From Epithemia pelagica (taxonomy: Eukaryota; Bacillariophyta; Bacillariophyceae; Surirellales; Surirellaceae), in NCBI GenBank assembly GCA_946965045.2, contig OX337228.1, forward strand, positions 1,426,001 to 1,490,000: a stretch of DNA of 64,000 bases. Direction: 5' to 3'. This document shows, one piece after another, positions 53,486 to 63,321 of the stretch. Position 1 is the stretch's first letter. Each line of letters begins with the position of its first letter. Position numbers and translations under genes: made by a program. A model generated the notes under the pieces. The model made no database searches and was not told the DNA's origin. It saw only the letters and a list, made by a program, of their open reading frames with translations.

Positions 53486-53761
53486 CAGTACTCCTACATG
53501 ATTAATCAGAAACGTTTTGCAACTCTTCTCACTCTCATCTCCTTTTCTATTCAAGTCATCTCGATGCAGTCGCGTGCGATTGACTTTGCCATAACCGGGT
53601 CACGTACAGACGGCATTGGATCCAACGCGTCGAAAACCCGCAAAGAACATACCAAATGGGTCTCTTTTCTGTATCTTTTCAACAGGGAGAGTTCAAGAGA
53701 GCAACGTAATCGAGAGCTGCAAACGTCTAAAAGATTCATTGTCATATCACAGAAGAGCACC

Positions 53762-55096
53762 ATGTTGAAACAAAAACATGTAAGTTGGCGTGATACCAAT
53801 CTCGCCTTGATCGGATCGGATCTGGATCACAAAATCAAGGCGGCCGCAGCAGCCAATGAACCACAGTGGGTCAATGTCGGAAAATCCCCTGGTCTCAATG
53901 TGTGGCGAATTGAAAAGTTTATCGTCAAGCCATGGCCCAAATCCAAGTATGGAAAGTTTCATACGGGAGATTCCTACGTTATTTTGAACACGTACAAGCC
54001 GGACCCGTCCAAACCCAAGTTGGCCTATGACATTCACATTTGGATTGGTTCCGAATCTTCGCAAGACGAATACGGTACGGCCGCCTACAAAATGGTGGAA
54101 TTGGATGACAAATTGGGGGGAGCGCCGGTACAGCATCGCGAAGTACAAGGAGGTGAATCCGAAATGTTTTTGAACTACTTCCGTCACAAGGTCACTTATT
54201 TGGCCGGTGGCATTGAAACCGGCTTTCGCCATGTCGAAGCCGGAGAAGGAGCGAGTAAGGAACCTCACTTATTTCATATCAAAGGCAAAGGTGCAACCCT
54301 ACGCATGACTCAAGAATCGCACATTCGACGCAACGTTCTGAATGAAGGAGATGTTTTTATTCTGACCGCCAATGACAAGGTTTGGCTTTGGATTGGCGGC
54401 TCGGCGAATCAAGACGAAAAATCCAAGGGTATGGAAGTCGCAAGAGCGCTTTGTACCCATGGTGGTACTCCCGAGACGATTCGTGGTACGGACGAACCAG
54501 AATCGGACCATGCCGAATTTTGGAAGCTTGTTCCAGCAACGGGGAAAGCAGCCCTTTCGAAAAAGCTTCATGTCGCCAAAGCCGATGACAAGGACAATGA
54601 CGTCTCTCAGGCCATGGCGCCTGTGATTTATACATGCAGCACGAGTGGAAGCAATCACAAGATTTCCTTTCGCAAGGTGCTGACTGCGAAGCGCACGACT
54701 GTGGGCGTCACCACGGCATGGAAATTCTCCAACATGTCACTCTCGTCCTTGCAAAGCAAGTATTCGAAGAATGTTTTGCTGCTCGATACTGGATTCTACT
54801 GTTTTGTATGGATGGGAACGCAACATGCGGCAAGCAAAAGTGGTGCAACCATGTCTCCTGTCAGCGTCGAACGGGCCTACGTCAAACAATTTCATCGACC
54901 CGATGAATTGCCCTTGACCATTGTCAAGCAGAATCAAGAAACGACCAAATTCAAGAGCTTCTTTACTGAAAGCAAGGGCGGTACCAGTGCTGGAGCGGCA
55001 ACTGGAACATCCAACCATACTAGGTCAAGACCGGAACCTAGCAATGGGCAACAACAAGAAGCAGTTGGCGGAACGTGCAAATGCGTCATTTTGTAG
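53762..55096 (+). CDS. Gelsolin/severin-type actin-binding protein with CaaX prenylation motif
   Basis: The 444-residue protein has three gelsolin repeats. G1 shows GLNVWRIEKF, the GKFHTGDSYVIL core and YDIHIWIG; G2 shows LFHIKGKG...LNEGDVFILTANDKVWLWIGG; the third is the more diverged ISFRKVLTAKR...VLLLDTGFYCFVWMG. Three repeats match severin, fragmin and CapG, which sever or cap actin filaments in response to calcium. The last residues are CKCVIL: a C-terminal CaaX box with Leu at the end, which by family rules is geranylgeranylated and membrane-targeting. I chose ATG 53762 because severin-like sequence begins right after it. The frame is open from 53498, where an ATG would add 88 residues starting with a hydrophobic stretch; that form cannot be excluded. 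Confidence 0.85.
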   Translation: MLKQKHVSWRDTNLALIGSDLDHKIKAAAAANEPQWVNVGKSPGLNVWRIEKFIVKPWPKSKYGKFHTGDSYVILNTYKPDPSKPKLAYDIHIWIGSESSQDEYGTAAYKMVELDDKLGGAPVQHREVQGGESEMFLNYFRHKVTYLAGGIETGFRHVEAGEGASKEPHLFHIKGKGATLRMTQESHIRRNVLNEGDVFILTANDKVWLWIGGSANQDEKSKGMEVARALCTHGGTPETIRGTDEPESDHAEFWKLVPATGKAALSKKLHVAKADDKDNDVSQAMAPVIYTCSTSGSNHKISFRKVLTAKRTTVGVTTAWKFSNMSLSSLQSKYSKNVLLLDTGFYCFVWMGTQHAASKSGATMSPVSVERAYVKQFHRPDELPLTIVKQNQETTKFKSFFTESKGGTSAGAATGTSNHTRSRPEPSNGQQQEAVGGTCKCVIL

Positions 55097-55693
55097 TGTA
55101 TTTGGTGTTTTGCGTTCAACAAGCAACGATTTCGAGTATCTGTTAGTCAAAAATAATGTTAAAGCGGTGTCATCTATGTCTGACAGTGTGCCATGGTTCC
55201 TCTCGTGATCATGGTCCTACTCCGATTGAATATTTGGACGAAGTGCCCTCTAGGGCTAGGAGTACTCCCATTCTACTCCTAGGAGTAAGTGATTCACTTG
55301 AGAATCGTGGCTGCAGATAGCAGGGATAGCTACCTCACCAGATGGATGGACAGACTCCTTTTGTTCCACGTGAAAGGGAAGCATGAACACGCACTTGCAC
55401 TTTTGCCCAACAATGATCATGGTCCGTTGACTGCTGGGAACGAAGTAGACACAAAACAACCAAACTACAGACACATCCCCACGATTTAGCGCCATTGAGG
55501 TCATTCCTCTGTCATTCTTGCAATTTGCAGGCAGTCCATTTGGTGATCATCGCATCTTTTTTCAGAGTCTTGAGTGTTGTTGCATATAAGCGACACTGAT
55601 TGCAACCCTCCGTTGTCGAAGAGAGTGGACCCAGAGGTCGACACTTTGTTTGCCCTTGTCGTCAATTGATCCGCTGCAACAACAACCATCACC
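55097..55693. other. Intergenic region with palindromic CTAGGAGTA motif
   Basis: This 597-bp spacer contains the clearest copy of the recurrent motif: TACTCCTAGGAGTA at 55274-55287 is a perfect 14-bp palindrome, and another GCTAGGAGTACTCC lies just before it at 55255-55268. No gene is supported. Confidence 0.55.
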
Positions 55694-56680
55694 ATGGCTC
55701 CTCCCAAAGCCAAGCTACGTAAACGCAAGAACAATACCAAGAAAGATAAAGGTGCAGAAGAAGATGAGGTTATTGACATGTTTGGATTAGGCGACCCGAA
55801 GAGCAGTGCCGGTCAATCGGATTTTGATTTCCCCATGCCTCCTCAAATGGGCAAAGCCGCGGCGAAAGAAGCCATGAAAAAGAAAACGGACAATGACGAC
55901 GACGACGATGATGATGATAGCGATGATGATGACAACATGAATTCGATGCCGACCAAATCAAAACTGCGTCAAAAACAGCAACAAGCGGATAAGGCGTCGC
56001 ATCCACCATTGGCCAAAGCGGGTGGCGACAAAGGCATCAAAATGGGACCATTGATCATGCTGCTTATCATGTTTGGAACTACCCTAATTCCTGCCGTGCT
56101 GTATCTTGGTGATGCTGCTTCATCCTATTGGGGTCAGGTTGACGTGATGAAAAACATTGGATATCAATTGGGCATGGGCCCTGTACCTCGCAAACGCGTC
56201 GTTTCTTTTTACGAAAAGCACAATCCAGACAAATTGGCGGACGTCCCCAAAGTGTTGCGCAATCATTACGGTGACTATCCCAAGTTGATTCGCAAACTGG
56301 AACGCAAATACCAGGATTATGGTTATTTCATGGGATGGGAAGAGGACGAAGCGCCTTCACGGATTGTTCAAGAGCAATTCCAAGAATGGTATTCCATTTG
56401 GATTCAGAAATACTGGAATGTGCACGCACCCGTTTGGCTGCGGACGCGGGTCCGGAATATCAAGTACAATCTCAATGGATTGTACAAACAAGGGCGCAAA
56501 CTTTGGCGTAAATACGTATGGCCGTATTTGTTGGAACCCTTGTTTGGAGTACCCGATGAAAAGACGGCGGCACGGCAAAAGCGACAAGATGCCAAACGAG
56601 CCCAGGAACAACAAAGGGCATCCTCGTCGTCTTCTCGTCGACGAAAAAACACTGATTTCCGCGATGATGTGGAGGATTAG
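55694..56680 (+). CDS. Single-pass membrane protein with FYEKHNP/KY helical motif
   Basis: The 328-residue protein is not assigned to a named family. It starts basic (MAPPKAKLRKRKNNTKK), has a poly-Asp stretch (about 67-80), then one membrane helix (GPLIMLLIMFGTTLIPAVLYL, about 120-140). The next segment, VVSFYEKHNPDKLADVPKVLRNHYGDYPKLIRKLERKYQDYG, belongs to a short helical pattern I have seen in many eukaryotic proteins (FYxKxNPxKLxxVxxxLxxYxGxxxxLxxKLxxKY); its function is unclear. A Trp/Tyr-rich amphipathic region and a basic, Ser/Arg C-terminus follow. Topology is probably N-terminus cytosolic. An AATAAA at 56722-56727 lies 42 bp after the stop. Confidence 0.65.
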   Translation: MAPPKAKLRKRKNNTKKDKGAEEDEVIDMFGLGDPKSSAGQSDFDFPMPPQMGKAAAKEAMKKKTDNDDDDDDDDSDDDDNMNSMPTKSKLRQKQQQADKASHPPLAKAGGDKGIKMGPLIMLLIMFGTTLIPAVLYLGDAASSYWGQVDVMKNIGYQLGMGPVPRKRVVSFYEKHNPDKLADVPKVLRNHYGDYPKLIRKLERKYQDYGYFMGWEEDEAPSRIVQEQFQEWYSIWIQKYWNVHAPVWLRTRVRNIKYNLNGLYKQGRKLWRKYVWPYLLEPLFGVPDEKTAARQKRQDAKRAQEQQRASSSSSRRRKNTDFRDDVED

Positions 56681-57242
56681 TTGTAACCCGACGAGTTTCT
56701 ACAGCTAGTCTACCACGAACGAATAAAAATGAACATGCTCCCATGGCATATCTACATAAAGCAATATTCTATCATTGTTTGATCTAGTTCGTGAGTTCTT
56801 TGCCTGACCATGTCTGAACGAAACATGTTCTACGTCGCAACTGCGGACGGATCGGGCGTAGACGTAACGCAATGACAGTTGGTGTAATAGCAAAGACGAC
56901 ACAGATCTAAAGATTCATTGATAAAGATTATCGCAACCCGAAAGTTATAAATGGTTCGTCTTAATATACAGATAGACCAGGTGAAGGTCCAAAAGGCTTT
57001 GCAAGATGCGAAAGTATAGGTCGTGTGAATCAGGAATGACACAAAGTATGAGTAGCTGACCAAATCATAATAGCGGATTGAATAGAGCGGGTGGTGTATT
57101 TCGTGGGAGAAGCTCAGTCGCGATGACCAAAACGGAATATTCAGTACGGCATTGCAGGACAAGAGGCCACGGCATGATCGAATCTTGATGATGATTATTA
57201 TTTTTGGCTGCCTGCAAACTGACCGAACGTTTCCCCCTCAGT
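56681..57242. other. Intergenic region between convergent genes
   Basis: A 562-bp AT-rich stretch between convergent genes. Apart from the AATAAA at 56722-56727 I see nothing in it. Confidence 0.4.
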
Positions 57243-57503
57243 TTAGATACCCCATTCTAGATTGAGAGCCACATTGGTTCGAATGTCTTGATTGGGGTCT
57301 TGGTCATTGATATGCAATGCTTGTGACAATTCATCCACGCGGCTCATGAGGCGCGTGGAAGACGACCGTTGCTGTTGGTGTTGAGGCGATTGCGAATCTG
57401 CTCCCAATAGCCGTGCGTCAACTTGGGGAACGACCGCAAACAACAAGACGGTCCATAGCATGACAAGGAGGAGGCCGGAAACGGAACGAAACGCGGAATT
57501 CAT
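57243..57503 (-). CDS. Small secreted protein
   Basis: An 86-residue frame with a clear signal peptide: MNSAFRSVSG, then LLLVMLWTVLLFAVVPQVDA, with a cleavage site after VDA. The mature part of about 55 residues is hydrophilic, Gln/Ser-rich and has no Cys. I chose ATG 57503 because the longer frame from 57527 puts charged residues ahead of the signal. The function is unknown. Short frames with signal peptides can arise by chance, so this is a moderate call. Confidence 0.45.
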   Translation of the reverse strand: MNSAFRSVSGLLLVMLWTVLLFAVVPQVDARLLGADSQSPQHQQQRSSSTRLMSRVDELSQALHINDQDPNQDIRTNVALNLEWGI

Positions 57504-58304
57504 AATAGGGTATTTCCTGAATCTCAAAATGATTGGCTGTGTGTGTTCTTCAAGAGTCCAATGCTGGATCAGAGTTCAGAAAGAGAGTTCTTTGGTCGAG
57601 GATCGAATGACTGTGGGGTCGGTGGGTAGAGACCGAGGTTGATGGAAAGAGCAATGGCACAAAGGAGATGGCGAGATGTATGAGACCTGCAATGATGCGT
57701 TGAGAATCTTGGTTTGACTTCGTGTTCCTCTCGCAGTTCCCGTTTGGGTTTGTTCTTTGTTGCGCAAGTTCCGGTTGCTCCTTTTGATTCCTGCTTGGGG
57801 TCTTTGGTCTTTGGTCTTTGGTCTTTGGTCTTTTTCGGTTTTGGCGACACAAAGAACAGATGCTCGGCGGTCATTGTCATTTTATTTATCCCTGTGACAG
57901 CGATCGCGCGCGCTGGCAAGGTGGGGCAATACGAAATGGTAGCTTGCTCGCCATGACCAAATACGGACGACGGACGGACAACCTCTGAACAAGAGAGGAG
58001 ATGACATGGAAATTCGGAAGCAGACATGCAATCGACTGACGACATTGATCGGATTGGCGTGGTTGCATCGAAGGGACTGAGACCGAGGTGGTGGTAGGAC
58101 AACACATTTTCCCTTTCACATTCTCACTCTTACGGCAACCTTTCTGTCCATTCTCTGACTTTCCTTGTCATCGGCGGGAAAAGATTCATTCGGATCGAAG
58201 GATTAAATACTCGGTCCACGGGCTAGTACGAGCAACAATCTACAATTTGCATTCGACAACCACACATCGCCGCAATTTCATTCAAACACCAGTTTATTTC
58301 CCAC
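57504..58304. other. Divergent intergenic region with a 7-bp tandem repeat
   Basis: About 800 bp between divergent genes. Five tandem copies of GGTCTTT lie at 57799-57833. No gene is supported, although a 178-codon minus-strand frame covers the repeat. Confidence 0.45.
57799..57833. repeat. Tandem repeat, (GGTCTTT)5
   Basis: Five uninterrupted copies of a 7-bp unit, 35 bp in all. Confidence 0.85.
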
Positions 58305-59098
58305 ATGAAATCCAACACGATCGCCACATCTTGGTTTTGGACCCTCGTCGTCGCCGCCACCATGCTGAACAATGCTGTTGTATTTGAGGCCGTTCAAGGC
58401 TTTACTGTTGTTCCACCAGCAACGACATCCACAACAAGGACGAGTACTTCGTCCATTATTCGTCAACTCAGTGTCCCATCTTCGAAGGAACAACAACAGC
58501 TTTATCGACAAAGTAGTTCGTTGACCAGCTCAGCAATCATGGTATTGAGTGCCAAGAGGGGCTTCGGAGAGCAAAAGAAGAAGAAGGAAAAGTCGACTGG
58601 ACAGATCAAGAGAGAACAAGAAGGATCGAAGTACGAAGAAATCGCCAACTCTGGTGGACAGGAATACAGTACGTCGTAAATGACTCAATCGTTTGTCATC
58701 GTGATTGACTTCTCATCTTTCCATTTTTTGGCTTTCTATTGACTTGATCTCTTGACTACGCCGATACAGCTATCTTCGTACGACAGTTTGGTTCTGACGA
58801 CAAGAGTTGGTTGCCTTGCGGTGCTATCGCAGTCCCTCGTTCTGCTCAAGTGTCCGATGCCATTTACGCCAATGTGGATTCCCTCAAGGGATCGATTGTT
58901 CGTACCTATCCCAAGTTGGCAGGCTATGAAGAAGAATTTGAATTTGGCTTTAACCTCAAAATTTATCCTGACGATCCAGTGGAAGTGGCATCCAAGAATG
59001 CGCCACGAGTACCGGGTTTGTCAGTCGGCAACTGGTTGTCCACTCTTTTCAGTCCAGTGGATGCCTCCAAAGTACCACCACCTCCCATGAATGATTAG
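58305..59098 (+). CDS. HHL1-like plastid protein
   Basis: The model is join(58305-58668, 58770-59098), 230 residues; the 101-nt intron has a GTACGT donor. The N-terminus is a signal peptide (WFWTLVVAATMLNNAVVFEAVQG) followed by FTVVPPATT, a Phe at the cleavage point and a Ser/Thr-rich transit stretch, which is the bipartite signal used by stramenopile plastids. The mature part has TIFVRQFGSDDKSWLPCGAIAV, then VSDAIYANVDSLKGSIVRTYPKL, then EFGFNLKI, resembling the plant HHL1 protein that protects photosystem II under strong light. The resemblance is in order and pattern and is moderate. The splice joins EYT and IFVRQ in phase 1. Confidence 0.6.
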
Positions 59099-59518
59099 TT
59101 ATTAGAATATCATGTATATCGGGCGACGTTTGTACATCTCTTTGAGCGACCACCAAACATCGCGTATAGGGTAACCATCATCAGCAATTACTATTTAATG
59201 CGTTCTATTTCTGTTTTATATTTGTATGCAAAGAACTATTGGTGACAAGTCGCTTATCTTGGAAATGGATGAACTACCACTTATTTAATGTGGTTAGGAA
59301 CGATACCCCATTCAAAATGTCCAGGAGCCAAACAGCAGATTTCGATTTCATCATGATGACGATGCATTAAGAAATCTGGGTACATACTTGGAGGACCTTA
59401 TTCTGCTGGTCCTTTGTTTCCAAGCGGCGGAAAAGAAGATGTTTATAGCTGTCGCGGTGTACGCAAACACCACATCCTTCATAAAGGCACACTTCTCGGT
59501 GTGCTCGCTATGTCGTTT
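59099..59518. other. Intergenic region between convergent genes
   Basis: A 420-bp AT-rich stretch with no supported gene; it should contain the two 3' ends. Confidence 0.4.
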
Positions 59519-61313
59519 TTACACCTCTTCCATGCCCTCGTCAACATATTGCAAAATGTTCTTCATGAACTTATCCACAACACGAGTTTGGTTGACAATT
59601 TGTGTGCGGTCCATTTCATTCAAAGGTTGTTCGGACAATTCCGATAAATGCTCGGTAAAGCGTTCCAACATTTCTTGATGATGTTCGAAACGTTCTCGCT
59701 GCATTGCCAAGGACGCAAGCGCAGAGTTACTGAAAGAATGACTTTTATTGTCGGCCGTCAAGTAGTAAGCAAAGACATAGGTATATTTCAATACACGACG
59801 GCACTCCACCAATTGCTCATTGGCTGCCTTGAGGAATTCCACATCCGTCCACTTAATGGCATCGTTTGCCGATTGATCTTGCAACAAAATCATTCGCTGT
59901 TCCGTTTCCTTGAGTTGTTTCTGCGCAAACTTTTGTGCCTCGGCATGCGCATGGTAGCGCTTGTAATAATGCAAGTAACGATCCAAGTCGCGCTTTGCCT
60001 TGGCAGCATCGGAATTGTCTGTACTGCCACTTTCACCCGCAGTCTCAAATTTGTTGCATTTGTAGTAGCCTCCAGTACTCGCTCCGTGATCGGCCCAATC
60101 GCCCATACATATCCAGCAGAATTCATGTTTGCAACTGGAGCACGTCATATGATTACAACCCTGGTTCTTTTCAATACGACTTCGACAACGAGGACAACTC
60201 TTGGTGTTGGCCAAAATCCAATTGGCAGTTTCGGATTCGTTGCGGCATTTTTCGCTCCACTTGTCCAATTCCTTACAAGAGCTGGGAGCGTGCGGTTCAT
60301 TTCCACATACCATGCAAAACCGTGTATAGCATGAGTCACAACTGGCAATGTTTCCATCCGCTTCCATGGCCAGGGCCGATTCGGCACAAGCAATTCGCTC
60401 ACAGCCCTTACCAGGACACCATCGTGTCAAGCTATTGGCATCCACAAAGCTGCGAAGTTGGTAGGTGAGATACTTGAGCATGTGTGGGCTGTTCATTCCT
60501 CCCAAAGCCCGAGCCATTTCTTCTTCCGTCACTACTTCCGTACAGGACGCCTGTGGGCAGGTGGTATTGACACACGAAGGTCCTTCGTTGACCGCATTCA
60601 CACAAAAGTCATACCAACAGTCCATACAAAACTCGTGTCCGCAGGGCATGGACATCATTTGAGACCGATCAAAATCATCATAACAAATGGGACATGTCAC
60701 TTGGTCTGTGGATTCCATGGATTTGGTGACTACTCCGGAGCAGCGATTGTACACTCCCGCTTTGCGAAGGCTTCGTTCCTGTGCAATCATGTATTCTTCC
60801 AGCAACCCTTCCTTGGAAAATTGATGACTCCGCAACAACACCGCTGCAGCCGCCGGTGTAACTCCCAAAATATCGCATATATCGGTGATACGGCGTTGCA
60901 TGACTGGTCGTAAATCATCCGCTTTTAAGATACGAATGCAAGACTTGTAGGGAAGCCCCGAACTACCCGATCCACCTATAACCGCGGATTCATTGAGTCA
61001 TTTAGTATTGCCAAACATGACAGCACAAACAAATGAGCGTATGAGAATCGACAAGAAACAAAAAGGCATGACCGGCGTTGTGCTTGGCAAGAAACACGTC
61101 TCGCAAACTGGAGGGGGGATCGCCGCAAGACGAACTCGCCAAAGCAGCAAACTTACCCTTGCTGTATGAAGACGAAGGAGGGGCATTTGGATTGTCAACC
61201 TCATTCCAATCCATCTCCTCCGCACCATCGTCTTGTTCCACCGAATAGCCGTCCTCTTCATCTTCGAATTCATTGTCATCGGTTGAGTATTCGTAGTCTT
61301 CGTTGTCCGACAT
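59519..61313 (-). CDS. Ariadne-type RBR E3 ubiquitin ligase
   Basis: The model is join(61313-61157, 60975-59519), 537 residues; the 181-nt intron uses GTAAGT. The first exon encodes an acidic N-terminus (MSDNEDYEYSTDDNEFEDEEDG), as in Ariadne proteins. After a UBA-like helical region (RITDICDILGVTPAAAAVLLRSHQF) comes the RING1-IBR-RING2 set: CPICYDDF...CGHEFCMDCW, then CPGKGC...CDSCYTRFCMVC, then CPRCRSRIEKNQGCNHMTCSSCKHEFCWIC. The catalytic Cys of RING2 is in NHMTC. The C-terminal 170 residues are helical like the Ariadne domain (DRYLHYYKRYHAHAEAQKFA and so on) that inhibits the ligase until neddylated cullins bind. All zinc ligands look intact. The second exon on its own has an internal Met, but the acidic exon completes the family architecture. 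Confidence 0.9.
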
Positions 61314-62168
61314 GGTGAAGAGAGACACAGCACTGACTGTTAATGAGATGGACAATCTAGACCAAATGATACTTGAGTGATTTGGACTGGATTGGACTGG
61401 ATGGAAAACCGTTCCACTGCGTGGCGATAAGAGTTTTCCGCACGAATTCCTTTCGGTTCCTTTCAGTGTCACTAGAGAGTGAGCAGTCACAAGAAATCAA
61501 AGTTAAAGTTCCAGAAGGAAACCGAGAAAATAATAATGATGCAATCTATAGATGAACCACCCTCCTGTATCACAACAAGAAGAAAGACGTGTTGAGAAAA
61601 GTTTGCCTCCGATCCTATTATTTGGCCTATTTTGACCAAGGTGCGTTGCGGTCGTACAGGTTTGGTTTTTCCGCTTCGTTCACGGGCCAGAATTGAGAGG
61701 AGCCAATCCCAAGAACAAAGAGCCATGGTTGATGTTGTTGGAGGGAGGTACAAGACGGTACTCTTTGCCCCCCAGTAGAAACTCCCTACTCCTCCGAGTT
61801 TTAACTTTGGTGAAGTGTCATCTGTCATCTGTTCCGGCGTGGGGCATAGCACAAAGAAATCGAGGTCCTGCGTTGGGCATCTAATAGCATGGCACACTCC
61901 ACACGGCTGTTCTTTTGTTTAACTGTTGTTGAATGAATGATGGCGCCCGCTCTCGCTATGGTAGAAGTATCCCTATTGTAAAGGTTAGGCAGGTTAGACT
62001 TTGACTGATGCAGTGACAATGACACCTCTCCCCGCATCTATAGATAGGAGTAGATAGAGATTACACTCGAGTTCTTTCTTATTCACTTGCAGAATAACAA
62101 CACATATGTTAAATTTAGCTCTAGCATCAACCTTTCAAGCTGCATGTATATGCATATTGTGTCTATCT
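61314..62168. other. Intergenic region
   Basis: About 850 bp upstream of the RBR gene and beyond the 3' end of the Rieske-like gene. A TAGATAGGAGTAGATAG word at about 62041-62057 is related to the recurrent motif. Short frames here have no support. Confidence 0.4.
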
Positions 62169-62807
62169 CTAGTCCACTGCAATCACAAGCTTTCCGTTAC
62201 GTTCTCCCAGTTTGTACATTGGCAGAGATCCTCCATCCTTGGATGAAAAAATGCTTTTGACGACGCCACCGAAGAGTCCTCCCGATTCTGTGGATTTCAC
62301 CTTGCTGCCGTCTTTGAGAGTATAGGTTGCCTTGCAAAAGTCACAGACAATGCGAGGGGAGGATGTATCTTCATCAGCATTCTCGTCCGACGGCGCGGGT
62401 GGTTCCACCACCTTTGCCTTGGTAAGAGGAATTTTACAGGAAGGACACGATGATCCAAAGCAATAGGTCTGTCCATTGTAGGCCTTGACCACAGCCACAG
62501 CACCCGTTGGGTTGGTGGCAGAATCCTTCATTGTCGGCAGCTCCGTGTCCAGCAATCCCACACGGCCTGTTTCGGATGGAAGCTTTTGGTTTGGTGGCAT
62601 GGGGCACCAATTTATATCTGTTCGCAATGAGACCTCGTCACCACTTTTCTCCACTCGGCTTCTTTTTAATTTGCCTCGCCCCCTTTGCTTCGCCGAAAGC
62701 TCCGAGCTGTAGCGTTGAGGTACAAACCCATTGCTTCCATGTAGAAATGCTCTTGACGGTTCCAAGAGCAGCATCAGTGCCACACAGAGAGAGGAAAGAT
62801 GCTTCAT
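62169..62807 (-). CDS. Plastid-targeted Rieske-like protein with a four-Cys site
   Basis: From ATG 62807 the protein has 212 residues. MKHLSSLCVALMLLLEPSRA is a signal peptide, followed by FLHGSNGFVPQR with Phe right after the cleavage point, the stramenopile plastid signal. The mature part has TDINWCPMPPNQKLP, then AVVKAYNGQTYCFGSSCPSCKIPL and VCDFCKATYTLKDGS...LPMYKLGERNGKLVIA. The strand order and final KLxxRNGKLVIA are Rieske-like, but the ligand boxes read CPSC and CDFC where a Rieske centre has CxH and CxxH. So it may bind zinc or a different cluster, or be a divergent fold like plant PSB33. A longer frame from 62912 would put extra residues before the signal and is less likely. Confidence 0.6.
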   Translation of the reverse strand: MKHLSSLCVALMLLLEPSRAFLHGSNGFVPQRYSSELSAKQRGRGKLKRSRVEKSGDEVSLRTDINWCPMPPNQKLPSETGRVGLLDTELPTMKDSATNPTGAVAVVKAYNGQTYCFGSSCPSCKIPLTKAKVVEPPAPSDENADEDTSSPRIVCDFCKATYTLKDGSKVKSTESGGLFGGVVKSIFSSKDGGSLPMYKLGERNGKLVIAVD

Positions 62808-63321
62808 GGTCGTTGCTGGGATACAAGTTCTCGAAAGTGAGTGTTGTGTGTCAACCGTCAACTGAAGACCAACAAAAAATGAGGCCACATCACGATATGA
62901 TTCAGTCTGCATCGTAACCCGAATGTTGTGCTATTTGCTGTGTCAGTTCTGGTCCAACTCCGAGTACGAAAGATGGTCGCACAAAGGGTCGCTGGTCGCT
63001 GAAAATCCGTGTCTATGACGAACGTGGCTGATTACCACGGAAGAATGTTTTTTGGCCAATCAGATGCATTCAAGTCATTTCACGCACTGTCGCGGTGCAT
63101 ACGTTGATGCGGAAGAAAAAAGACATCAAGGGGTGTTCGAGGTGTCTTCACGCCACATTTTTTGGTAAGTGCGGAGGTGCAATTGCATTTGCATACACGA
63201 GACACGATGCACGATGAAACGAGGTGTCTCCGGCGGAATCTTTGCGCCTTGGCCAATGTCTCTGAAATCTGAACAACCGGATCAAGTTTGGAAATCGAGT
63301 CTCCTCTCACATTTTTTTCAA
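62808..63321. other. Intergenic region
   Basis: About 510 bp with no supported gene; it should contain the promoter of the Rieske-like gene. Confidence 0.4.

Noticed and set aside
53498-53761. N-terminal extension of the gelsolin from ATG 53498
   Set aside because: It precedes the conserved severin start, looks like leader sequence and would put a hydrophobic segment on a cytosolic protein; kept only as an alternative.
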